64,000 bases of DNA, from NCBI RefSeq assembly GCF_014779655.1, contig NZ_JACXYX010000005.1, positions 124,001 to 188,000 of the forward strand, in the 5' to 3' direction. The notes beneath the pieces were generated by a model, which had not been told where the DNA came from, searched no databases, and saw nothing but the letters and a program-made list of their open reading frames with translations. This DNA comes from Nocardioides ganghwensis (GTDB taxonomy: Bacteria > Actinomycetota > Actinomycetes > Propionibacteriales > Nocardioidaceae). This document shows, piece after piece, positions 46,014-54,910 of this stretch. Made by a program: the position numbers and the translations under genes. Each line of letters opens with the position of its first letter. Positions within the stretch are counted from its first letter, which is position 1.

Positions 46014-47195
46014 ATGGAGTGCGTCGGGCCCACGTCAGTCGTGTTCGACCAGACCCTCTGCGAGTACAACTTCGGGCCCACCCACCCGATGTCGCCCGTG
46101 CGGGTCGACCTGACGATGCGGCTGGCCGAGGAGCTCGGCGTCCTCGAGCTGATCAAGCTGGTCGACGCGCCCGTCGCCACCGACGAGCAGATCGCCACCG
46201 TGCACGACCAGGGGCTGATCGACGCGGTGACGCGGGCCGGTGCGACACCCGGCTACGAGGACGCGTCCCGGGGCCTCGGCACCGAGGACGACCCCGTCTT
46301 CGCCGACATGCACCTCGCCAGCGCCCACGTGGTCGGTGCCACCCTCGAGGCCTTCCGCCAGGTGTGGAGCGGGGAGTCGCTGCACTCGGTCAACATCGCC
46401 GGCGGCCTCCACCACGCCATGCCGGAGAAGGCAAGCGGGTTCTGCATCTACAACGACGTCGCCGTCGGCATCAAGCAGCTGCTCGCCGACGGCGCCGAGC
46501 GGGTGGCCTACGTCGACATCGACGTCCACCACGGCGACGGCGTGGAGAAGATCTTCTGGGACGACCCGCGGGTCCTCACGGTGTCGCTGCACGAGACCGG
46601 GCAGATGCTCTTCCCCGGGACCGGCTTCCCCTCCGACACCGGCGGCCCCGGCGCCGAGGGCACCGCGGTCAACGTCGCCCTCCCGCCGGGCACCTCCGAC
46701 GCGGGGTGGCTGCGGGCCTTCCACGCCGTCGTGCCGCCGGTGCTGCGCGAGTTCGCCCCCGAGGTGCTGGTCACCCAGCACGGCTGCGACTCCCACATGA
46801 ACGACCCGCTCGCCCACATGATGCTCAGCATCGACGGCCAGCGCGCGGCCTACCTGGCGCTCCACGAGCTCGCCCACGAGGTCGCGGGCGGTCGCTGGGT
46901 CGTCACCGGGGGCGGCGGCTACTCGATCGTCGACGTCGTCCCCCGCGCCTGGGCGCACCTGCTCGCGATCGCCGCCGGCCGCCCGCTCGACCCCGCGCTC
47001 GCGACGCCGCCGCGTTGGCGGGCGTACGTCACCGAGGTACTGGGCGCCACCGCCCCCCACCGCATGACGGACGGGCGTACGCCGGCCTACCGCGACTGGT
47101 CGGCGGGCTACGACCCGGAGGCCTGGCTCGACCGCGCGATCAACGCCACCCGCACCGAGGTGTTCCCGCTCCACGGCCTCGACCCGCTCCCCTAG
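46014..47195 (+). CDS. acuC: acetoin utilization protein AcuC (histone deacetylase superfamily)
   Basis: Zinc deacetylase thought to regulate acetyl-CoA synthetase in relatives. 393 residues. Zinc and catalytic residues are seen in VNIAGGLHHAMPE, YVDIDVHHGDGVE, VTQHGCDSHMNDPLA and TGGGGYS. N-terminal HPMSPVRVDLTMRL is typical. ATG at 46014, seven bases after TAACGT (46001-46006), so probably leaderless. Confidence 0.9.
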   Translation: MECVGPTSVVFDQTLCEYNFGPTHPMSPVRVDLTMRLAEELGVLELIKLVDAPVATDEQIATVHDQGLIDAVTRAGATPGYEDASRGLGTEDDPVFADMHLASAHVVGATLEAFRQVWSGESLHSVNIAGGLHHAMPEKASGFCIYNDVAVGIKQLLADGAERVAYVDIDVHHGDGVEKIFWDDPRVLTVSLHETGQMLFPGTGFPSDTGGPGAEGTAVNVALPPGTSDAGWLRAFHAVVPPVLREFAPEVLVTQHGCDSHMNDPLAHMMLSIDGQRAAYLALHELAHEVAGGRWVVTGGGGYSIVDVVPRAWAHLLAIAAGRPLDPALATPPRWRAYVTEVLGATAPHRMTDGRTPAYRDWSAGYDPEAWLDRAINATRTEVFPLHGLDPLP

Positions 47196-47297
47196 ATCCG
47201 GCAGCCGAGATCTAGGAAAGGTAAAGGTTCAACCCGACACGCCGCCAGTCACACAAGTTTCTCTGGCATTCCTCTTCCCCACGCGTCACGCGAGCCC

Positions 47298-47368
47298 TAT
47301 TCTCACCAAAAGCGGCACGCCTGTGACGCCGGCGAGGAAGCCGGCGCCGTCGCCGCGAAGAAGGATCG
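47298..47368 (+). promoter_or_regulatory. promoter and leader of the HTH gene
   Basis: TATTCT (47298-47303) with TTCCCC 17 bases upstream is a plausible promoter. The following leader of about 60 bases contains a CGCCGGC/GCCGGCG hairpin and ends in AAGAAGGA. The whole gap from 47196 is AT-richer than the neighbours. Confidence 0.4.
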
Positions 47369-47584
47369 GTGCACACCATGGCTGAGAACACCCCTGGCGA
47401 CATGTCCGAGGCGCAGTTCCTGACCATTGCCGAGGTCGCAGCCAAGATGCGCGTCTCGAAGATGACGGTCTACCGGCTCGTCCACGGGGGCGAGCTCCCC
47501 GCGGTGCGCGTCGGCCGTTCGTTCCGGGTCACCGAGGACGACGTCAACGAGTACCTCCGCAAGAGCTTCTACAACGCCGGCTGA
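47369..47584 (+). CDS. small helix-turn-helix protein (AlpA/excisionase-like, Rv0500A-type)
   Basis: 71 residues. EAQFLTIAEVAAKMRVSKMTVYRLVHGGELPAVRVGRSFRV (seen as consecutive blocks) is a MerR-like winged helix of the excisionase family: recognition helix SKMTVYRLVHGG and wing ELPAVRVGRSFRV. Mycobacterial Rv0500A, next to proC and bS22, is the same type. GTG at 47369 or ATG at 47378 could be the start; the ribosome site spacing does not decide. Confidence 0.82.
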   Translation: MHTMAENTPGDMSEAQFLTIAEVAAKMRVSKMTVYRLVHGGELPAVRVGRSFRVTEDDVNEYLRKSFYNAG

Positions 47585-47664
47585 CGTCGCCCGTCACGGA
47601 CGGGATCCCACCGCTCCGACTCGATTCCGCGGTCCACCTCCCTGCCAAGTAGGGTGTGCGGGTC

Positions 47665-47684
47665 CGACCGGCGAACGCCGGTCG
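47665..47684 (+). promoter_or_regulatory. 5' hairpin in the bS22 leader
   Basis: CGACCGGCG (47665-47673) pairs perfectly with CGCCGGTCG (47676-47684) around AA. A TAGGGT -10 (47650-47655) puts the transcript start near its 5' base, so the message probably begins with this stem, followed by an AAGGAAAGG ribosome site. Confidence 0.45.
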
Positions 47685-47704
47685 CAAGGAAAGGTCTGAT
47701 CCAC

Positions 47705-47806
47705 GTGGGTTCTGTCATCAAGAAGCGGCGCAAGCGCATGGCCAAGAAGAAGCACCGCAAGCTTCTCAAGAAGACGCGCGTCCAGCGCCGCAAGCTCGGC
47801 AAGTAA
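47705..47806 (+). CDS. 30S ribosomal protein bS22 (33 residues, Rv0500B-type)
   Basis: Product [20 protein letters not shown] with a 13-residue basic tail, ending LGK. Lys and Arg make up more than half of it, and the AURKAIP1/COX24-type motif fits the small actinobacterial ribosomal protein found between the excisionase-like gene and galE in mycobacteria. GTG start with GAAAGG about eleven bases upstream. It is too short for most gene callers. Confidence 0.85.
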   Translation: MGSVIKKRRKRMAKKKHRKLLKKTRVQRRKLGK

Positions 47807-47817
47807 CACCCTCGACC

Positions 47818-48804
47818 ATGGGGCGGGTCGTGCTGGTCACCGGGATCTCCCGGGACATAGGGCGACGCTTCGCGCGCGCCGCGGCCGGCGACCCGTCCAT
47901 CGATCGAGTCATCGGGGTCGACGTCGTCCCGCCGCGGGGCGACATCGGGGACGTCTCGTTCGTCCGCGCCGACATCCGCAACCCCGTCATCGCCAAGGTC
48001 ATCGCCAAGGAGGACGTCGACACCGTCGTCCACATGAGCGTGATCGCGACGCCCGGCTCGGCCGGCGGTCGCGGGACGATGAAGGAGCTCAACGTCATCG
48101 GCTCCATGCAGCTGCTCGCTGCGTGCCAGAAGTCGACGACCGTCGAGCGCCTGGTCGTGAAGTCGACCACCACCGTCTACGGCTCCAGCCCTCGTGACCC
48201 CGCGATGTTCACCGAGGACATGGGGCCCAAGCGCCTGCCCTCCTCGGGCTACGGCAAGGACGTCTTCGAGGTCGAGGGCTACGTCCGCGGCTTCGCCCGC
48301 CGGCGCCCCGACGTCGACGTGACGATGATCCGCGCGGCCAACGTGATCGGTCCGCACGTGTCGAGCCCGCTCACCAACTACTTCCGCCTGCCCGTGGTGC
48401 CGCGCGTCCTCGGCTTCGACCCGCGGCTGCAGTTCCTCCACGAGGACGACCTGCTGCGGGTCCTGCGGCACGCCGCGGTCTCCGGCATCCCCGGCACCTT
48501 CAACGTCGCCGGCGACGGGCTGATGACGTTGAGCCAGGCCGTACGCCGCCTCGGCCGTCCCTCGGTCGCGCTGCCGAGCTTCGCCGTCGGTCGCCTCGGC
48601 GCGACCATGCGGCAGGCCCGCATCTCGGACTTCTCGCCCGAGCAGCTGGGGTTCCTGACCTACGGTCGGGGTGTGGACACCACCCGGATGCGCAGCGAGC
48701 TCGGCTTCGAGCCGCGCTTCACCACCGCGGAGGCCTTCGCCGACTTCTGCCGTGAGCTGTCGCCTGCCGGATCCCGCCCCACGCAAGGAGCCGGCCGTGC
48801 CTGA
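47818..48804 (+). CDS. NAD-dependent epimerase/dehydratase family protein
   Basis: 328 residues, extended SDR fold. VVLVTGISRDIGRRFA is a modified Gly loop, VVHMSVIATPG and STTTVYGSSPRD include the Ser/Tyr region, with Tyr...Lys at SSGYGKD. It is a GalE2-like (Rv0501-type) protein of unknown substrate. It starts 11 bases after the bS22 stop and overlaps the acyltransferase by eight bases. Confidence 0.82.
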   Translation: MGRVVLVTGISRDIGRRFARAAAGDPSIDRVIGVDVVPPRGDIGDVSFVRADIRNPVIAKVIAKEDVDTVVHMSVIATPGSAGGRGTMKELNVIGSMQLLAACQKSTTVERLVVKSTTTVYGSSPRDPAMFTEDMGPKRLPSSGYGKDVFEVEGYVRGFARRRPDVDVTMIRAANVIGPHVSSPLTNYFRLPVVPRVLGFDPRLQFLHEDDLLRVLRHAAVSGIPGTFNVAGDGLMTLSQAVRRLGRPSVALPSFAVGRLGATMRQARISDFSPEQLGFLTYGRGVDTTRMRSELGFEPRFTTAEAFADFCRELSPAGSRPTQGAGRA

Positions 48805-49981
48805 GGAAGCCCGCAACGGCACCCAGGACGCCGTCGTGATCCCGATCGGAACCGGCGGCCGTCCCGGTCGTGGCTCCGGCAGCGCGCGGCCCTCCTCGGC
48901 CGCCCGCAACCTGGCCCCGTCCGCCAAGTCGGCCTCCAAGCCGGCCCCGAAGTCCTCCGCCAAGTCCTCCGGCAAGTCCTCCGCCAAGTCCTCCACCAAG
49001 TCCTCCACCAAGAAGGCACAGCCGCCCCGCGCGGAGCCGGAGGCCGCTCCGACCCAGCAGCAGACCGCCGAGACGCCGCCCACGACCGGCATCCCGGTCG
49101 GTGAGTGGCTGTCCGCGCTCCAGGGCGCCGCGCACGAGGTGTTCGGCGACGACTGGGAGCGCCGCCTCGCCGAGCTGATGGCGTTCGTACGCCGCCGGCT
49201 CGAGGGCGACTACGAGGTCGACGACTACGGCTTCGACCGCGAGCTCACCGAGCGCTTCTTCATGGCAGCGCTGCGCCCGATCGCGCAGAAGTGGTTCCGT
49301 CTCGAGGTCCGCGGCCTCGAGAACATCCCCGCCGAGGGCGGCGCGCTGGTGGTGTCCAACCACTCCGGCACGGTCCCCCTCGACGGCCTGATGACCATGC
49401 TCACCGTGCACGACCACACCGGGCGCTTCCTGCGCCCGCTCGGCGCCGACCTCGTCTTCCGGCTGCCGGTCGTCAGCTCGCTGGCCCGCAAGGGCGGCGC
49501 GACGCTGGCCTGCATCGAGGACGCCGAGCGGATGCTGTCGGGCGGCGACCTGGTCGGCGTGTGGCCCGAGGGCTTCAAGGGCATCGGCAAGCCCTTCAGC
49601 GAGCGCTACAAGCTCCAGCGGTTCGGTCGCGGCGGGTTCGTGTCCGCGGCGCTGCGCACCGGCGTACCGATCATCCCGCTCTCCGTGGTCGGCGCGGAGG
49701 AGATCTATCCGCTGGTCGGCAACGTGCCGTCGCTGGCGCGCCTCCTCGGCGTCCCCTACATCCCGATCACGCCGTTCTTCCCGTGGCTCGGACCGCTCGG
49801 GCTGGTGCCGCTGCCGTCGAAGTGGATCCTCGAGTTCGGCGAGCCGATCCGCACCGACTCCTACGACTCCGCCGAGGCCGAGGACCCGATGCTGGTCTTC
49901 AACGTCACCGACCAGGTGCGCGAGACCATCCAGCACACGCTCTTCGACCTGCTGCGCGAGCGCGACGGGGTCTTCAGCTAG
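48797..49981 (+). CDS. lysophospholipid acyltransferase (PlsC) family protein
   Basis: 394 residues. The first 85 residues are a Lys/Ser low-complexity tract (SAKSSGKSSAKSSTKSSTKK), then the PlsC domain. NHSGTVPLDG is motif 1 with His and Asp six residues apart (not the usual four), FRLPVVSSLARKGGATL and VGVWPEGFKGIGKPFSERY are motifs 2-3, and VPIIPLSVVGAEE motif 4. Probably acylates a lipid precursor at the membrane. GTG start with AGGAG six bases upstream. Rv0502-type neighbour of galE2. Confidence 0.82.
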   Translation: MPEEARNGTQDAVVIPIGTGGRPGRGSGSARPSSAARNLAPSAKSASKPAPKSSAKSSGKSSAKSSTKSSTKKAQPPRAEPEAAPTQQQTAETPPTTGIPVGEWLSALQGAAHEVFGDDWERRLAELMAFVRRRLEGDYEVDDYGFDRELTERFFMAALRPIAQKWFRLEVRGLENIPAEGGALVVSNHSGTVPLDGLMTMLTVHDHTGRFLRPLGADLVFRLPVVSSLARKGGATLACIEDAERMLSGGDLVGVWPEGFKGIGKPFSERYKLQRFGRGGFVSAALRTGVPIIPLSVVGAEEIYPLVGNVPSLARLLGVPYIPITPFFPWLGPLGLVPLPSKWILEFGEPIRTDSYDSAEAEDPMLVFNVTDQVRETIQHTLFDLLRERDGVFS

Positions 49982-50001
49982 CGCTGGGGATCACGGCGGC
50001 G

Positions 50002-51225
50002 TCAGGGCAGCAGGTTGCCCGTCGCGTCGCCGAGGGTGCCGCCCGTGGCGTTGTCGAGCGTCCCGGTGACCTCGCCGATGAGGCCGCCGGTGGCGTCGTC
50101 GAGGTCGGTCGTCAGTCCGCCGACGGCGCCGCCGGTGGCGTCGTCGAGCTCGTCGACGAGCCCGCCGGTGGTGTCGGTGACGGTCTCGGTGACCTCGTCG
50201 ACCGGCCTGGTCGGCTCGGTCTTGGTGGGCTGGGTCGTGGTCGGGACGGGGAGCGTCGGCGTCGACGCGGCGGGCGTGGACGGCAGGCCCGCCGTGGGCA
50301 GCGGCTGCTGCGGGTCGAGCTCCTCCGGCACCGTGATGCCCGTGAGGTCCTGGCCCGAGATCGGAGCCGTCTCGAGCGTCAGCTCGTCCGCGTCGAGACC
50401 CTCGAGAAGGTCCGTCGGCGCGCTGGCCAGCAGGAAGTCCGGGATCGTGGTGATGCCGCCGGTGCACGCCAGGCACGCGTTGCTGATCTCGAGGTCGAGG
50501 TCGCTGAGCGTGCGGCCGGCGGCGACCAGCTCGTCGCGGGCGCTCTCGGGCAGCTGGTCCTCGAGCGACTCGAGGCGATCCATGCTGGCGGTGGTGAAGT
50601 CGCGGGCGTCCTGCGCGTCGCGGTCGCTGCCCGTGGCCTCGTAGGCGGTCAGCAGGCTGCCCACACCGTCGCTGGACTGGCGGGTGAAGGTGTCGAGCGT
50701 GTCGGCGACCAGCTGGTCTCCCGCATCCCCGGCCGTCAGCTCCTCGAGCTCGGTGAGGCGGGTGCTTGCCTGTGCCACCAGCGCGCGCCCGCGGGCGGCG
50801 TCGTCGGTCGCGAGGCGTACCTGCGCGGACTCGATGCTCCGCTTCACGCCGTAGAGGGACTCGCCTGGCAGGGCGGTCTGGGCGGCCACGGCCATGGTCG
50901 CCGCGGAGCCGACGAGCGCGGCGCCGCCGAGCAGGGCGCCGATGCGGCGCTGGCGGGTGCGGGAGGAGGTGGGCATCGCGAGTCGCGGCGTCGCGGCGGG
51001 CTGGTGGACCAGGACGGTGTCGGCCTCGGCCATCAGGCTCTCGCGCAGCGACGACACGAAGTCGGCGCGCGGCGTCGGCTGGGGGACCGACCGCAGGTCG
51101 GCGACCACCTCGAGGAGGGCCGCGAACCGCTCCGCGTCACGCTCGGTGAGCGGGGTGCCGGGGTCGCGGGAGAGGAGTGCCTCGAAGTCGTCGGCACGCC
51201 GTCGTGCCGAGAAGGCGGGTGTCAT
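50002..51225 (-). CDS. DUF5667 membrane protein, probable anti-sigma partner
   Basis: 407 residues. A helical cytoplasmic N-terminal part (about 1-88) precedes one membrane helix (about 95-115, RIGALLGGAALVGSAATMAVAA), after which the DUF5667 domain (about 116-250) contains CLACTGG. A long Pro/Thr linker and five to six copies of DDATGG(x)(x)G repeats form a disordered extracytoplasmic tail. It starts 79 bases downstream of the sigma-factor gene on the same strand. By analogy to RsbN beside BldN it may be the sigma's anti-sigma factor; that is inference. Confidence 0.65.
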   Translation of the reverse strand: MTPAFSARRRADDFEALLSRDPGTPLTERDAERFAALLEVVADLRSVPQPTPRADFVSSLRESLMAEADTVLVHQPAATPRLAMPTSSRTRQRRIGALLGGAALVGSAATMAVAAQTALPGESLYGVKRSIESAQVRLATDDAARGRALVAQASTRLTELEELTAGDAGDQLVADTLDTFTRQSSDGVGSLLTAYEATGSDRDAQDARDFTTASMDRLESLEDQLPESARDELVAAGRTLSDLDLEISNACLACTGGITTIPDFLLASAPTDLLEGLDADELTLETAPISGQDLTGITVPEELDPQQPLPTAGLPSTPAASTPTLPVPTTTQPTKTEPTRPVDEVTETVTDTTGGLVDELDDATGGAVGGLTTDLDDATGGLIGEVTGTLDNATGGTLGDATGNLLP

Positions 51226-51304
51226 CGCGGTCGTCCTGTCTCACTGCGGGTGGTTCCTCCCACACGGACGAACGAGTCAGGCGAGGCTGGAGTTACGGGG
51301 TGTG

Positions 51305-52087
51305 TCACGTGTCTCTCAACCCCTCCGGCAGCAGCTTGGCCAGGTTGCGTACGCCGCGGAGCTGCAGCTGCTTGACGGCGCCGTCCGACCGGTCGAGGGC
51401 CCGGGCCGTCTCCGCGATCGACAGGCCCTGGAGGAAACGCATGATCAGGCACTCGCGCTGCTCGGTGGGCAGCTCGGTGAGGGCCTTGAGGAGCACCTCG
51501 TTGGTGAGCCCCGCGAGCACCGCGCTCTCGGGGCCCTCGGTGGTGTCGTCGTGCGGCGTCATGTCCTCGGTGGTCATCTCCAGGCGGGTGCGACCGGCCT
51601 TGAAGTGGTCCGTGGTGAGGTTGCGCGCGATCGTCATCAGCCAGGCGCCGAAGTCCTTGCCCTGCCACCGGAAGTTGTTCATGCTCCGCAGCGCGCGGAA
51701 GAACGTCTCCGAGGTGAGGTCCTCGGCCAGCGTCTGCGAGCGGGTGCGGTAGTAGAGGAAGCGGTAGACCGAGAGGTGGTAGTGGTCGTAGAGGAGGCCG
51801 AACGCCTCCTTGTCGCCGGCCCGTGCCAGCTCGACCAGTGCGATCAGCCGCTCGCGCTCGGCCTCGTCGACCTCCGAGGACGTCGCGCGGTCCTCGTCGC
51901 CGACGGGGCTCGACCCGCGGGACCCTCCGCTCGACAGGGGTGCGGAGTCGGGCACCGCGGTCTCGGCCAGCAGGACGTGACCGGCGGGTTGCGGGACGAG
52001 CTGCGGCGAGAGGGCAGCGAGGACCGCGCGCCTGAGCGCGTCCATGCCCTCGTCGAAGGCATGCTGAAGGTCGTCTGATGACCGCAT
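51305..52087 (-). CDS. BldN-family ECF sigma factor
   Basis: 260 residues. Sigma-70 region 2 is LLYDHYHLSVYRFLYYRTRSQ with LAEDLTSETFFRALRSMNNF, region 4 is TELPTEQRECLIMRFLQGLS with IAETARALDRSDGAVKQLQ. The N-terminal 80 residues form an acidic, Ser/Pro-rich extension like the processed pro-sequence of Streptomyces BldN. The ATG at 52087 has a GGGAGGGG ribosome site seven bases upstream; an ATG at 52120 is less likely. In Streptomyces bldN lies near rex and hemA, as here. Confidence 0.82.
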   Translation of the reverse strand: MRSSDDLQHAFDEGMDALRRAVLAALSPQLVPQPAGHVLLAETAVPDSAPLSSGGSRGSSPVGDEDRATSSEVDEAERERLIALVELARAGDKEAFGLLYDHYHLSVYRFLYYRTRSQTLAEDLTSETFFRALRSMNNFRWQGKDFGAWLMTIARNLTTDHFKAGRTRLEMTTEDMTPHDDTTEGPESAVLAGLTNEVLLKALTELPTEQRECLIMRFLQGLSIAETARALDRSDGAVKQLQLRGVRNLAKLLPEGLRDT

Positions 52088-52172
52088 GCGGTGTCCCCTC
52101 CCGGTTGCAGCATCATCCACGATAAGCGGCCGAGCCGGTCTTGTGAACCCGTGAGTAACTTTGAGTTACACC
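52088..52172. promoter_or_regulatory. sigma-factor promoter region
   Basis: 85 bases. TTATCG and GAGTAACTTTGAGTTACACC (52151-52170) occur; the latter contains GTAACTTTGAGTTAC, an inverted repeat of GTAAC, close to the stop of the HAD gene. It may be an operator or short terminator. Confidence 0.35.
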
Positions 52173-53060
52173 TCAGGCGGAACGGCCACGCCCCCGCACG
52201 CTGACCCCGGCGGCGACGGCACCGGTGACGGCGCCCGCGACGGCGGCGCCCACCAGTCCCGCGCGGGCGGCCTTGCGCCCGGTCCGGTAGTCGTGGATGC
52301 GCCAGCCGTGGGCGCGGGCGTGGGCGCGGAGCCGGGCGTCGGGGTTGATCGCGCAGGGGTCGCCGACCATCGACAGCATCGGCAGGTCGTTGCTGGAGTC
52401 GGAGTAGGCCGAGCAGCGGGCCAGGTCGAGACCCTCGCGGGCGGCGAGCGCCTTGATGGCCTCGGCCTTGGCCGGACCGTGCAGGAGGTCGCCGACGAGC
52501 TGACCGGTGTAGACGCCGTCCACGTGCTCGGCGACCGTGCCCAGCGCGCCGGTGAGGCCGAGACGACGGGCGATGATGGTGGCGATCTCGATCGGTGCGG
52601 CTGTCACCAGCCACACGCGCTGGCCCTCGTCGAGGTGCAGCTGCGCGAGGGCGCGGGTGCCGGGCCAGATCCGGTGGGCCATCGCCTCGTCGAAGATCTC
52701 CTCGCCGAGCTCCTCGAGCTCGGCGGTGGTGTGCCCGGCGATGAAGGACAGCGCCGAGTTGCGGGCCTCGGCGACGTGCTCGGGGTCCTCGACGCCGACG
52801 ATGCGGAAGTAGGCCTGCTTCCACGCGGCCGAGGCGATCTCGCGCGTGGTGAAGAACCGGCGGCGGTGCAGTCCGCGGGCGAAGTGGAAGATGCTCGCGC
52901 CCTGCATGACCGTGTTGTCGACGTCGAAGAACGCAGCGGCGGTGGGGTCGCTGGGCGTGAGGAGCGCGTTCTCGACCTCCGCCGAGGCCGCCGCCGCCTC
53001 GCCCGCGAGGGCCGAGCGCTGCTGCAGGTTGAGGCGTCGCGGTCGCTCGGACGGGGTCAC
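52173..53060 (-). CDS. HAD-IB family phosphatase (SerB-like)
   Basis: 295 residues. Motif [14 protein letters not shown] (DxDxT-like), a helical cap, motif II WLVTAAP, and motif [20 protein letters not shown], with a C-terminal Gly/Ala-rich membrane-like stretch ([19 protein letters not shown]). It is related to Rv0505c SerB1 and probably dephosphorylates a small molecule or a lipid headgroup. GTG start; TAGGCT six bases upstream on the minus strand. Confidence 0.85.
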   Translation of the reverse strand: MTPSERPRRLNLQQRSALAGEAAAASAEVENALLTPSDPTAAAFFDVDNTVMQGASIFHFARGLHRRRFFTTREIASAAWKQAYFRIVGVEDPEHVAEARNSALSFIAGHTTAELEELGEEIFDEAMAHRIWPGTRALAQLHLDEGQRVWLVTAAPIEIATIIARRLGLTGALGTVAEHVDGVYTGQLVGDLLHGPAKAEAIKALAAREGLDLARCSAYSDSSNDLPMLSMVGDPCAINPDARLRAHARAHGWRIHDYRTGRKAARAGLVGAAVAGAVTGAVAAGVSVRGRGRSA

Positions 53061-53066
53061 CCGTCA

Positions 53067-53091
53067 AGCCTAGCTGTGGAAGGATCGGCCC
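53067..53091. promoter_or_regulatory. divergent promoter between HAD and ligase genes
   Basis: Minus-strand TAGGCT (53072-53067) serves the GTG at 53060. On the plus strand GGAAGGA (53078-53084) is a ribosome site seven bases before the ATG at 53092. The intergenic space is 31 bases, so plus-strand promoter elements must lie inside the HAD gene. Confidence 0.4.
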
Positions 53092-54654
53092 ATGCCGCGC
53101 AACGACATCTCCGCGTTGGTGGCCGAGGCCGCCGCGGACGTCCCCGACCGGCAGGCCCTCGTCGAGAGCGGCGGGCGCTCGCTCACCTGGGCGCAGCTCG
53201 AGGACGAGGTCGCCCGCCTCGCGACCGGCCTGGGTGCCCACGGCGTACGCGCCGGGCAGCGGGTGATGATCGTCGTCGGCAACCGGATCGAGTTCGTCAC
53301 GACCTACCTCGCGGTCCTCCGGGCCCAGGTCGTCGCGGTGCCGGTCAACCCGAGGTCGACGGCCGGCGAGGTCGCGCGGATGGTCGCCGACTCCGGCTCC
53401 CGCCTCGTGGTCGTCGACGAGACCGCTCTCGACGTCGTACGCCGCGCGCTCGAGGAGCTGGGTCCCGAGGCCACCGCGCCGACCGTCGTCGTCACCGGTG
53501 CCGAGCCGGGCGAGGGCGAGCTCGCGCTCGACGACCTGCGCGCGGACGTCGTACGCCCGGTGCCGCCGCTGCCGGACCCCGAGAAGCTCGCCGCCCTGCT
53601 CTACACGAGCGGCACCTCCGGCCTCCCGCGCGCGGCGATGCTCAGCCACCGCGCCCTGCTCGCCAACATCGAGCAGGTGGCCGCGGTCGAGCCGCCGATG
53701 ATGCACGGCGACGACGTCGTGCTCGGCGTGCTGCCGCTGTTCCACGTCTACGGCCTCAACGCCGTGCTCGGCGGGGTCCTGCGCCACCGCGCGCGGCTGC
53801 TGCTCGTGGAGCACTACGACCCGCAGGCGGTCCTCGACCTGATCGACGACGAGGCCTGCAGCGTGGTGCCGATCGCGCCGCCCGTCTTCGCCCACTGGCT
53901 GCCCGACGAGCACCTGCGTGAGCGCCTCGGCCCGGTCCGGCTGGTGCTGTCGGGCTCGGCGCCGCTCGAGCGCGAGGTGATCGAGCAGTTCACCTCGCTC
54001 ACCGGCATCCCCGTCCACCAGGGCTACGGGCTCACCGAGGCGGCGCCGGTCGTGACCAGCACGCTGTGCAGCAAGGAGCCCCACGCGGGCTCGGTCGGCG
54101 CGGCCCTCCCCGGGATCGAGCTGCGTCTCGTCGACGAGACGTGGGGACAGGTCGAGGGGGAGGACCCCGGCCAGATCCAGGTCCGCGGCGACAACCTCTT
54201 CAGCGGCTACTGGCCGGACGGGTCCGACGGCCCCGACGCGGATGGCTGGTACTCCACCGGTGACGTCGGTTTCCTCGACGCCAGCGGCGACCTCTTCCTC
54301 GTCGACCGGGTCAAGGAGCTGGTCATCGTCAGCGGGTTCAACGTCTATCCGACCGAGGTCGAGGACGTGATCCGCGAGGTCGACGGGGTGGCCGACGCCG
54401 CGGTGATCGGTGTCCCCGACGACGAGACCGGCGAGGCCGTGGTGGCGTACGTCGTCCCCGTCGGCGGCCTCGCGAACGCCCGCACCCACCTCGAGGAGGC
54501 GGTCCGGGCGCACGCCGTGGTCCGGCTCGCCCGCTTCAAGCACCCCTCCCGCATCGAGGTCGTCGACGAGCTGCCGCTCACCGCGACCGGCAAGGTGCAG
54601 AAGGGCCGGCTGCGCGGCATCGAGCGCCGTCGCGTCCAGGGGCTGCTCGAGTGA
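53092..54654 (+). CDS. AMP-binding acyl-CoA synthetase/ligase
   Basis: 520 residues. YTSGTSGLPRAAMLSHR is the AMP-binding P-loop, GYGLTEAAPV and STGDVGFLD complete the adenylation site, VKELVIVSGFNVYPTEVED is the hinge, and TATGKVQKG holds the catalytic Lys. It activates a carboxylic acid of unknown type (probably fatty or aryl) as CoA ester. ATG at 53092 with GGAAGGA seven bases upstream. It overlaps the glutaredoxin gene by GTGA. Confidence 0.88.
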   Translation: MPRNDISALVAEAAADVPDRQALVESGGRSLTWAQLEDEVARLATGLGAHGVRAGQRVMIVVGNRIEFVTTYLAVLRAQVVAVPVNPRSTAGEVARMVADSGSRLVVVDETALDVVRRALEELGPEATAPTVVVTGAEPGEGELALDDLRADVVRPVPPLPDPEKLAALLYTSGTSGLPRAAMLSHRALLANIEQVAAVEPPMMHGDDVVLGVLPLFHVYGLNAVLGGVLRHRARLLLVEHYDPQAVLDLIDDEACSVVPIAPPVFAHWLPDEHLRERLGPVRLVLSGSAPLEREVIEQFTSLTGIPVHQGYGLTEAAPVVTSTLCSKEPHAGSVGAALPGIELRLVDETWGQVEGEDPGQIQVRGDNLFSGYWPDGSDGPDADGWYSTGDVGFLDASGDLFLVDRVKELVIVSGFNVYPTEVEDVIREVDGVADAAVIGVPDDETGEAVVAYVVPVGGLANARTHLEEAVRAHAVVRLARFKHPSRIEVVDELPLTATGKVQKGRLRGIERRRVQGLLE

Positions 54655-54893
54655 CCACCCCACGCGTCACCCTCTACTCCCGCCCCGGGTGCCACCTCTG
54701 CGACGACGCCCGGGCCGTGATCGAGGCCGTGTGCGCCGACCTCGGGGAGACGTACGAGGAGGTCGACATCACCACCGACGACGACCTCGAGGACCGCTAC
54801 CGCGACGAGATCCCGGTGACCCTGGTCGACGGCCGCCAGCACGACTTCTGGCGGGTCGACGCCGCGCGGCTGCGGGCCGCGCTCGCCGGCTGA
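54651..54893 (+). CDS. glutaredoxin-family protein
   Basis: 80 residues. CHLC in YSRPGCHLCDDAR is the CxxC redox motif, EIPVTLVDG holds the cis-Pro and DFWRVDAARLRAAL the C-terminal helix. Cytosolic thiol oxidoreductase of the DUF836 type; mycobacterial Rv0508 is the same position and type. GTG start overlaps the ligase stop. Confidence 0.85.
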   Translation: MTTPRVTLYSRPGCHLCDDARAVIEAVCADLGETYEEVDITTDDDLEDRYRDEIPVTLVDGRQHDFWRVDAARLRAALAG

Positions 54894-54910
54894 CGTACGC
54901 GGGCTCGGGC

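Noticed and set aside
47196..47368. Riboswitch upstream of the small HTH gene
   Set aside because: There is a small hairpin, but no recognisable ligand-binding architecture or terminator switch.
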